From contig SLQK01000263.1 in NCBI GenBank assembly GCA_007131525.1, forward strand, positions 1-5,956: a stretch of 5,956 nt of DNA. Reading direction: 5' to 3'. Under the pieces are notes generated by a model. That model was not told where the DNA came from, made no database searches, and saw nothing but the letters and a program-made list of their open reading frames with translations. The position numbers and the translations under genes are program-made. This stretch comes from Nitriliruptoraceae bacterium. GTDB lineage: Bacteria; Actinomycetota; Nitriliruptoria; Nitriliruptorales; Nitriliruptoraceae. The number at the start of each line of letters is the position of its first letter. Within the stretch, counting starts at the first letter, position 1. This document shows, piece by piece, positions 1-5,349 of this stretch.

Positions 1-18
1 CCCACCCTCCCTGGGCGC

Positions 19-42
19 CGCGGGCCCGTCATCGGGCCCGCG
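19..42. terminator. Perfect GC-rich hairpin, possible terminator of a gene left of the window
   Basis: Bases 19-28 and 33-42 form a perfect 10-bp inverted repeat around a TCAT loop. No T-run follows on either strand, but high-GC actinobacteria often use hairpins without a clear U-tract. It lies about 150 bp beyond the end of the leftward gene pair and downstream of whatever lies left of the window, so it may end a rightward gene outside view or serve both strands. The structure is seen directly; its role is inferred. Confidence 0.4.
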
Positions 43-150
43 TCTCCCCGCCCGGTGCGCAACCCTACGGAACCGCGCGCCCTGAGGTCGCCTCCATGGC
101 GGTCTGGGGCCGGCGACGCTGCGACACCGACCGGCCCGGGACGGCGTTGA

Positions 151-174
151 CCCGCTCGGCGGTGGCCGAGCGGG
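151..174 (-). terminator. Perfect hairpin just after the small leftward lipoprotein gene
   Basis: Bases 151-160 pair perfectly with 165-174 (10 bp, GGTG loop on the + strand). On the minus strand the hairpin begins 19 nt after the TGA stop of the leftward gene ending at 194, the usual place for an intrinsic terminator. The following minus-strand bases are not T-rich, so this would be a GC-hairpin terminator of the actinobacterial kind. Its position also supports the small gene in front of it as real. Confidence 0.5.
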
Positions 175-193
175 CCTCGTCAGAGGTGTGGGC

Positions 194-433
194 TCAGCAA
201 GGACCGGGAGGTAGCGCGTTGTCGCACGAGGACGGGTACGCGGAGTCGACGGGCGGGACCTCGTCGGCGGGTTCGGGACCGGGGATCGTGGCGGTCATCG
301 GGCTGCAGGCGACGACGCCGAGCGCGCTCGCGGCGATGACCATGGTGATCTGGCGGCTGACCTGGAACAGGCGTTGGACGAGCGAGGCGAGGACGGAACC
401 CTCGCGGCCGGTAAGGGCGTCGGGTGTGCACAT
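194..433 (-). CDS. Small putative lipoprotein, 79 aa
   Basis: I do not recognise a family. The ATG is at 433 and the TGA at 194. The start is chosen because a strong Shine-Dalgarno GAGGAG (minus strand, 445-440) sits 6 nt before it; the frame stays open further upstream, to about 607, but without such a signal. About 87% of third codon positions are G or C, supporting real coding. Residues 1-27 form a long n-region with R21 and R27, residues 28-42 are hydrophobic, and V40-V41-A42-C43 matches the lipobox pattern, so the product may be lipidated on C43. The mature part would be only 37 residues, proline- and acid-rich, with two more cysteines (C70 and the C-terminal C79) that could form a disulfide. 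Without lipidation it would be a single-pass membrane peptide. It lies 68 nt downstream of the small basic gene, in the same direction, and is followed by a hairpin at 151-174. It may be an extracytoplasmic partner of the divergent membrane regulator, which is speculation. Confidence 0.65.
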   Translation of the reverse strand: MCTPDALTGREGSVLASLVQRLFQVSRQITMVIAASALGVVACSPMTATIPGPEPADEVPPVDSAYPSSCDNALPPGPC

Positions 434-439
434 GTCCGG

Positions 440-445
440 CTCCTC
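440..445 (-). promoter_or_regulatory. Shine-Dalgarno GAGGAG that sets the lipoprotein start
   Basis: The minus strand reads GAGGAG, then 6 nt, then ATG at 433. It is the best ribosome binding site in this part of the window and decides the start over longer in-frame options. Confidence 0.7.
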
Positions 446-501
446 GGTTCGTGCGGTTGATGGGTCCACGTTCGCGGGGCGGGCGAGCGTCGGGATCGCC
501 C

Positions 502-714
502 TCAGGCGGGTGGGTGGGTCTGCAGCGGGGCCGGGCGCGGCAGCTCGATGGCAGGCGGTCGACGGAGCGCGCGGAACCGTGCGCTCACGAGGGTGGTCCA
601 GGACCACCGTTGGTGGCCCGACCGGCTGCGTCGGCGGGCATCAGCAGCCGTCAACGCGTCGCGACGGCGATCTGCGGCGATGTGGTGCATCGCATCGGGT
701 GTCCACGGGTTCAC
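502..714 (-). CDS. Small arginine-rich hypothetical protein, 70 aa
   Basis: GTG start at 714, TGA at 502. The start is preferred because GGGGAGAG (minus strand, 728-721) lies 6 nt before it; an in-frame ATG at 690 (residue 9) lacks a good ribosome binding site. Roughly 78% of third positions are G or C, less than in its neighbours but acceptable for a short gene. No signal peptide or membrane segment is visible. The first half, from MHHIAADRRRDALTAADARR on, looks like an amphipathic, strongly basic helix and carries most of the arginines; the last 15 or so residues are proline-rich. Small basic proteins of this look are common and mostly uncharacterised in actinobacteria, and I assign no function. 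It is the first gene of a probable two-gene leftward unit with the putative lipoprotein, divergent from the large regulator. The repeats at 761-800 begin 47 bp upstream of its start. No convincing -10 box is visible for it. Confidence 0.5.
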   Translation of the reverse strand: MNPWTPDAMHHIAADRRRDALTAADARRRSRSGHQRWSWTTLVSARFRALRRPPAIELPRPAPLQTHPPA

Positions 715-720
715 GGGGTT

Positions 721-728
721 CTCTCCCC
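721..728 (-). promoter_or_regulatory. Shine-Dalgarno GGGGAGAG of the small basic gene
   Basis: The minus strand reads GGGGAGAG followed by six bases and the GTG at 714. It favours this GTG over the in-frame ATG at 690. Confidence 0.55.
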
Positions 729-760
729 TTGACGGGCTGTTGAGTCGGTTCTCCGGCCGC

Positions 761-800
761 CGGTGCCAGACCGGCGCCGGCTCGGTAACAGGCCGGTAAC
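761..800 (+). promoter_or_regulatory. Four heptamer direct repeats with an 11-bp period: candidate operator
   Basis: Heptamers begin at 761 (CGGTGCC), 772 (CGGCGCC), 783 (CGGTAAC) and 794 (CGGTAAC), each exactly 11 bp after the last. The last two are identical; the first two match CGGTAAC at 5 and 4 of 7 positions. Heptamer direct repeats at 11-bp spacing are the known recognition pattern of SARP/OmpR-type winged helices, the same class as the N-terminus of the protein encoded from 873. The array ends 7 bp before the TTGACC at 808, a typical activator position, and also lies 47 bp upstream of the divergent gene starting at 714. Repeats and spacing are seen directly; binding by the neighbouring regulator is inferred. 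Confidence 0.6.
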
Positions 801-807
801 GCCGCCG

Positions 808-836
808 TTGACCACCCCACCGCGACGGCGGATGCT
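808..836 (+). promoter_or_regulatory. Candidate promoter of the BTAD-nSTAND1-WD40 gene
   Basis: TTGACC at 808-813 resembles a -35 element. After a 17-bp spacer, GATGCT at 831-836 keeps the conserved A and final T of an actinobacterial -10. Transcription would start near 843, leaving a leader of about 30 nt with the Shine-Dalgarno sequence at 861-865. The weak -10 fits an activator-dependent promoter, which the adjacent repeats would suit. Confidence 0.4.
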
Positions 837-860
837 GGGTGGCGGGCGTCGGGAGTGCCC

Positions 861-865
861 GGGAG
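861..865 (+). promoter_or_regulatory. Shine-Dalgarno GGGAG deciding the ATG start at 873
   Basis: GGGAG lies 7 nt before the ATG at 873. The alternative in-frame GTG at 855 has only weak purine-rich sequence in front. From 873 the protein begins MGVEVLGPLRV, as BTAD-family regulators usually do. Confidence 0.6.
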
Positions 866-872
866 CGGCTGC

Positions 873-3800
873 ATGGGCGTCGAGGTGCTGGGACCGTTGC
901 GGGTCGACGGCGACGACGGTGTCCTCGGCCCCCGCGATCGCGTCGTGCTCGCCGTGCTGGTGACCCACCACGGTGAACTGGTGGACCCGGAGCGCATCGC
1001 CGACGCGCTGTGGCCGGGTCAGCCGCCGGCGACCTGGGTGAAGGTCGTCCAGGGGTGCATCGCCCGACTGCGCAAGGTGCTGGGCCGGGAGGCCATCGAG
1101 ACCGTGAGCAAGCGCTACCGGCTGACGTTGCCGGCGAGCGAGATCGACGCGGCGCGGTTCGAGGCGGCCGCCGCCCGGGTCGAGGAGCTGCGTGCGCTGG
1201 GCGAACCTGATCGGGCGGCCTACCTCGCGGACGAGGCGCTCGGCTGGTGGCGGGGGCGGCCGCTGCCCGAACTGGAGGACTGGGAGTCTGGGCAGCTGGA
1301 GGCCGAACGGCTCGAGGAGCTCCGGCGGGACGTCGAGGAGGCACGCCTCGACGCGCTGCTGCGATCGGGCAGGTTCCGCGAGGTGTTCACCGATGCGAGG
1401 GTCGGGGTGCTGGAGGCGCCGTTGCGTGAGCGTCGGTGGGCGCTGCTCGCCACCGCCCAGTACCAAGCGGGTCGCCAGGGAGAGGCACTCGAGACCCTAC
1501 GGCGCGCGCGGGCCACGTTGGCCGACGGGCTGGGCCTTGACCCTGGGCCGGAGCTGGTCGCGCTCGAGGCCCGCATCCTGCGCAAGGAGCCACTGACGGC
1601 GGGAGCGGGTCCCGTCGCCCACACCGCGGCCGCCTGCCCGTACCCGGGGCTGGTCGCCTTCGGCGAGGAGGATGCGGACCGCTACTTCGGGCGCGAGCGT
1701 GACGTCGACGCCTGCCTCCGCCGGGTGCTGGAGGACGGCGCGGTCGTGGTCGCCGGCCCATCGGGGAGCGGGAAGTCCTCGTTGGTGCGGGCCGGTCTGG
1801 TCCCACGGCTGCGTCGTGACGGTCGCCGGGTCGTGGTCGTCACCCCCGGGGCGCACCCGCTCGACGCGCTGGAGGGTCTGGGGTCGTTCGAGCGCCTCGG
1901 TGCCACGCGCACGGTGCTGGTGGTCGACCAGTGCGAGGAGGCGCTCACGCTCTGCGACGACCTCGAGGAGCAGCGGCGCTTCTTCGTGGCGCTGGTCGCA
2001 CATGCGGAACAGGCACCGCTCGTCATCGCGCTCCGAGCGGATCGTCTGGGCGACCTGGTGGCCTTCCCGCCCGTGACGCGGCTGGTCCAGGGTCCCCTGT
2101 ACCTGTTGACCCGCATGAACGAGTCCGACCTCCGCGCGGCGATCGAGCGGCCTGCCCGTCAGGCGGGCTTGCTGCTCGAGCCCGGCCTGGTCGACCTGCT
2201 GCTCCGGGACGTCGAGGACGAGCCGGGGGCGCTGCCGCTGCTGTCCCACGCGCTCCGGCAGACCTGGCTGCGCCGGGAAGGTCGCACCCTCACCGTCGAC
2301 GGCTACCGCGCGTCGGGTGGTATCCGCGGCGCCGTCGCCCAGACGGCCGAGACGGTCTACGAGCGGGCATCACCGGATCAGCGCGCCGTGCTGCGCGACC
2401 TGCTGCTGCGGCTCGTCGTCCCCGGTCCGGAGGGGGAGCCGGTCCGCGGACGCCTGCCGCGGCGGATGGTGGCATCCGACGATGCCCACGAGCGGGTGCT
2501 GGAGGAGCTCGTCGCCGCGCGCTTGCTGACCAGCGACGAACACTCGGTGCAGCTCGCGCACGAGGCGCTGACGCGCGCCTGGCCACGCTTGCGGAGCTGG
2601 TTGGACGACGACGTCGAGGGCCGGCGGATCCTCAGCCACCTCGCCGTCGCCGCCGACGCCTGGGACGGCATGGGGCGGCCGGACAGCGAGCTCTACCGGG
2701 GTGCGCGGCTCACCCAGGCGCTCGAGTGGCGGGTCCGCAGCGAGCCGGACCTGACCGCGACCGAACGCGCCTTCCTCATCGCAGCCGAGCAGCAGACGGC
2801 CGCCGAGCAGCACGCGGACCGCCGCTACCGACGCACCGTGGTGGGCGGCCTCGCGCTGGCCGCCGTCGTCGCGCTCGTCCTCGCCGGTGCTGCCGCCGTC
2901 CAGGCGGGCCGCGCTACGACCGAGCGGGACAACGCCCTGGCTGCCGAGGCCATCGCGGAGGAGCAGGCCCAGCGGGCGGAGCAGGCAGCCGCCGTGGCAC
3001 GGGCACGCGAGCTCGTCTCCCAGGGCGTCGCCGCCCTCGAGGTCGATCCCGCGCTGGCGAAGCTGCTTGCGCTCGCCGCGGTGAACGTCACGGGCGAGCC
3101 GACGGTCGACAGCCTCGCGTTGCTGCACCGGGCCTACGCCGCCGACCCGATCGTCGCGCGCCACCACTGGCCTGGGTCGGAGGGGAACGCGATAGCCCCG
3201 CAGCTGCATCCCGAGGGGGAGCTGGTGCTGCTCACCGGCACGAGCATCGCCCCCGGTCGGCTGGCCGCGGTCACCGACGTCGCGGCGGCGCGGACGCTGT
3301 GGTCGTGGGAGGTCGAGGACGAGGAGCTCGGGACCGCTGAGTCCCGCTTCAGCCCGGACGGCGAGCAGGTCGTGCTGGGGGTCGTGTGGACACCGCGGCC
3401 AGCGGTCGAGGTGGGCGAGGTCGTGGACGCGACGACGCCGCGCGCCCTCGACGGAGCGCAGCCCGCCGAGGCCACCGTCGACGGTGCGCCGGTCGCCCTG
3501 GACGGGGTCGGCATCCAGGTCCGATCGGCGACGACGGGTGAGGTCGAGACCATCCACGACGTGGGTCCGTGCGGCGGCTGGGTGCACGGGGTCTCGGCGA
3601 CCCACATCGCCGTGGTCGCGGTCGCGGCACCACCCTGCGCTGCCGACACGATGGACAAGCGACTGCTCCTGGTCGACCGGGCCACCCACGAGCAGCGCGA
3701 GGTGTCGTCCAGCATGCTCGGCTGGGCGCCGATGAGCGGCGACGGTCGGCTGGTCGCGTTCACCGAGTACCCATCGCTCGAGGTGGTGATCGTCGAGGTG

Positions 3801-5318
3801 GTGACCGGCCGACGCGTCGCTGAGCTCGATCCGCGCGACCCGGAGCACGGGCTCGGTGACGACGACGGCGCCTACTGGGCGGTCGCCGACCTCGCTCCCG
3901 ACGGCTCGCTGCTGCTCACGGGCACCTGGGCACGGCGCGCGGTGGTGTGGGAGGTCGCGACCGGTCGGCTCGTGACGACCTTCGCCGGGCATGGCGGAGA
4001 GGGGTTCCACGTCTTCGCCCCGGACGGCCGGTCGGTGTTCACGGCCGGTCGTGACGGGGCAGTCTGGCGCTGGGACGCCCGTCGCGGCGACGTGCTGGCC
4101 ACCTACCCCGCCGTCGGCGGAGGCTGGATCTCCACGGCGGCTGACGACCGACTCGTGGTCCCCACCACCGATCCCCGGGGGGTGGCGCTGCTCGAGACCT
4201 CGCCGCGGCCGGAGGTCTGGCACGTCGACGGCTGCGAGGGCACCTACGCCTGGTCGCTGGAGGTCGTCGCCGAGCTCGCCGCCTGGACCGAGTTCTGTGG
4301 GGAGGGCGGGTCGACTGGCTACATCCTGGACCTGCCCAGCAGGACCGTCGTGCTGGCCCTGCCAGGCCATCACGGCCAGCACCAGGCGGTGTCACCCGAC
4401 GGCACCCGGCTCGTGCGCCAGGAGGGCGTCCAGGACCCACCCAGGGAGCTGATCACGCCGCCGCGGATCCGGGACACCCGCACCGGCGAACTGCTGCTCG
4501 AGCTCGACGGGGTCTGCACCTGGGATCGCTTCGGGGACCTCGCCGACGACGGCTGTGCGACCTATCCCGACGGCCCCGCGCCGCTGTGGAACTGGCGTCT
4601 CGTATGGTCACCCGACGCGTCGCACGTCGTCGCGGTCCGCCACGGCGGTCTGGCCTGGGGCTTCATGGTGTGGGACGCCGACACCGGTGAGGTGCGCCAC
4701 CTCGACGCGCACTGCGAGGCGACCGACGCGATCTTCAGCGAGGACGGCGCCGAGCTGCTGGTGGCCTGCCGGGGCAGCCTGCTCGTTCTCGACACCGGCG
4801 CCTGGATGGAGGTGCGGCGGGCCGAGGTCGACCTGGCGGTCGACGGTCGTGACGTCCTGGACCTGATCGGCCACAGCGCGGATGGCCGTTGGCTCCTCGC
4901 GGTCGGCGAAGCCAGCCACGGCGCGCACCTGCACTGGTTCGACGTACGGACCCTCGACCTGGTCCACACGATCGTCGGTGCCCACGCCGGCGGGCCCAAG
5001 TCCTACGACCTGAGCCCGGCCCGCGATCATGTCGCCGTCGGCTCGTCCGACGGGATGGTCCGGGTCTGGGAGGTGGCGAGCCGACGGTTGGTGCACGAGT
5101 TCCCGGTCGGCAACACGCAGGTCCAGGGCCTCGCCTTCGTCGACGACACGCATCTGGCCGTCGGCACCGAGCACGGCGGGATCACGGTCTACACCCTCGA
5201 TCCCGACGAGCTCATCGACGTGGTGCGCCGGTCGCTGACCCGGGGGTTCAGCGCGGCCGAGTGCGCCCGCTACGCGGTGACCGAGGACTGCGTGGCGCTC
5301 GCGGCCACCTCGCCGTAG
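873..5318 (+). CDS. BTAD winged-helix / nSTAND1 NTPase / transmembrane / WD40 regulator, 1481 aa
   Basis: Probable ATP-dependent membrane-tethered transcription regulator. Numbering is from the ATG at 873; a GTG at 855 would add six residues. Residues 1-88 form an OmpR/SARP-type winged helix (VEVLGPLRV opening) and about 93-238 a helical BTAD ending in GLDPGPEL. The nSTAND1 domain starts near C255 (CPYPGLVAF, YFGRE). It has Walker A GPSGSGKSS (K301), Walker B LVVDQCEE (D352 to E356), the family motif EPGALPLLSHAL (about 450-461) and LAHEALTRAW (561-570). One hydrophobic helix spans about 655-678, preceded by RRYRR and followed by an Ala/Glu-rich probable coiled coil (about 680-722). The remainder is WD40-like, with SPDG-type turns near 827, 954, 1007, 1048, 1173, 1246, 1288, 1334 and 1380 and clear blades such as MVRVWEV; its length could hold two propellers. 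The positive-inside rule puts the WD40 part outside the cell, and its ten cysteines form five close pairs. No protease or nuclease effector is visible, so DNA binding is the likely output. The target genes are unknown; autoregulation through the repeats at 761-800 is plausible. Confidence 0.92.
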   Translation: MGVEVLGPLRVDGDDGVLGPRDRVVLAVLVTHHGELVDPERIADALWPGQPPATWVKVVQGCIARLRKVLGREAIETVSKRYRLTLPASEIDAARFEAAAARVEELRALGEPDRAAYLADEALGWWRGRPLPELEDWESGQLEAERLEELRRDVEEARLDALLRSGRFREVFTDARVGVLEAPLRERRWALLATAQYQAGRQGEALETLRRARATLADGLGLDPGPELVALEARILRKEPLTAGAGPVAHTAAACPYPGLVAFGEEDADRYFGRERDVDACLRRVLEDGAVVVAGPSGSGKSSLVRAGLVPRLRRDGRRVVVVTPGAHPLDALEGLGSFERLGATRTVLVVDQCEEALTLCDDLEEQRRFFVALVAHAEQAPLVIALRADRLGDLVAFPPVTRLVQGPLYLLTRMNESDLRAAIERPARQAGLLLEPGLVDLLLRDVEDEPGALPLLSHALRQTWLRREGRTLTVDGYRASGGIRGAVAQTAETVYERASPDQRAVLRDLLLRLVVPGPEGEPVRGRLPRRMVASDDAHERVLEELVAARLLTSDEHSVQLAHEALTRAWPRLRSWLDDDVEGRRILSHLAVAADAWDGMGRPDSELYRGARLTQALEWRVRSEPDLTATERAFLIAAEQQTAAEQHADRRYRRTVVGGLALAAVVALVLAGAAAVQAGRATTERDNALAAEAIAEEQAQRAEQAAAVARARELVSQGVAALEVDPALAKLLALAAVNVTGEPTVDSLALLHRAYAADPIVARHHWPGSEGNAIAPQLHPEGELVLLTGTSIAPGRLAAVTDVAAARTLWSWEVEDEELGTAESRFSPDGEQVVLGVVWTPRPAVEVGEVVDATTPRALDGAQPAEATVDGAPVALDGVGIQVRSATTGEVETIHDVGPCGGWVHGVSATHIAVVAVAAPPCAADTMDKRLLLVDRATHEQREVSSSMLGWAPMSGDGRLVAFTEYPSLEVVIVEVVTGRRVAELDPRDPEHGLGDDDGAYWAVADLAPDGSLLLTGTWARRAVVWEVATGRLVTTFAGHGGEGFHVFAPDGRSVFTAGRDGAVWRWDARRGDVLATYPAVGGGWISTAADDRLVVPTTDPRGVALLETSPRPEVWHVDGCEGTYAWSLEVVAELAAWTEFCGEGGSTGYILDLPSRTVVLALPGHHGQHQAVSPDGTRLVRQEGVQDPPRELITPPRIRDTRTGELLLELDGVCTWDRFGDLADDGCATYPDGPAPLWNWRLVWSPDASHVVAVRHGGLAWGFMVWDADTGEVRHLDAHCEATDAIFSEDGAELLVACRGSLLVLDTGAWMEVRRAEVDLAVDGRDVLDLIGHSADGRWLLAVGEASHGAHLHWFDVRTLDLVHTIVGAHAGGPKSYDLSPARDHVAVGSSDGMVRVWEVASRRLVHEFPVGNTQVQGLAFVDDTHLAVGTEHGGITVYTLDPDELIDVVRRSLTRGFSAAECARYAVTEDCVALAATSP

Positions 5319-5349
5319 GCCGTGGCAGCCCTGCCGGGACGACCCTCGC
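5319..5349. other. Short gap between convergent genes
   Basis: The stop codons of the regulator and the leftward dehydrogenase are separated by 31 bp. GGCA/TGCC (5324-5335) could form only a 4-bp stem, so there is no convincing terminator in the gap. A better hairpin, 7-bp stem CGGTGTC/GACACCG at 5377-5395, lies inside the end of the dehydrogenase gene and might serve the rightward transcript. Confidence 0.4.

Larger units (their letters stand above)
1..193. other. Intergenic stretch with two hairpins and no supported gene
   Basis: Open frames exist here on both strands, as expected at this GC content, but none has a Shine-Dalgarno sequence with a recognisable product. The only organised elements I see are the inverted repeats at 19-42 and 151-174. 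Confidence 0.6.

Noticed and set aside
96..743. 215-residue open frame on the + strand
   Set aside because: It lies opposite the two small leftward genes, has no clear Shine-Dalgarno sequence, shows low-complexity Arg/Gly/Ser-rich composition and no recognisable motif. Long spurious frames are expected at this GC content.
771..780. Perfect palindrome CCGGCGCCGG as a dimeric repressor site
   Set aside because: Short GC palindromes are common in such DNA, and this one overlaps the second heptamer of the 11-bp array, which explains the region better.
711..1466. 251-residue minus-strand frame crossing the start of the regulator
   Set aside because: It would cover the promoter, the operator repeats and the winged-helix coding region, and has no family motif or ribosome binding site. 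It is a GC-driven shadow.
1932..1955. C354 and C361 next to Walker B as a redox switch or metal site
   Set aside because: A cysteine at this place of nSTAND1 Walker B motifs does not look exceptional, and two Cys seven apart without further ligands are not enough to claim a function.
2370..4382. 670-residue open frame on the minus strand inside the large regulator
   Set aside because: It is an antisense shadow of the BTAD-nSTAND1-WD40 gene, whose own frame has unmistakable domain motifs along this whole span. The antisense translation shows none.
873..5318. Anti-phage STAND (Avs-like) defence protein
   Set aside because: The protein has an nSTAND1 ATPase and a repeat sensor, but the N-terminus is a winged helix plus BTAD rather than a nuclease, protease or other killing domain, and no defence genes are adjacent. 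A transcription regulator is the better reading.
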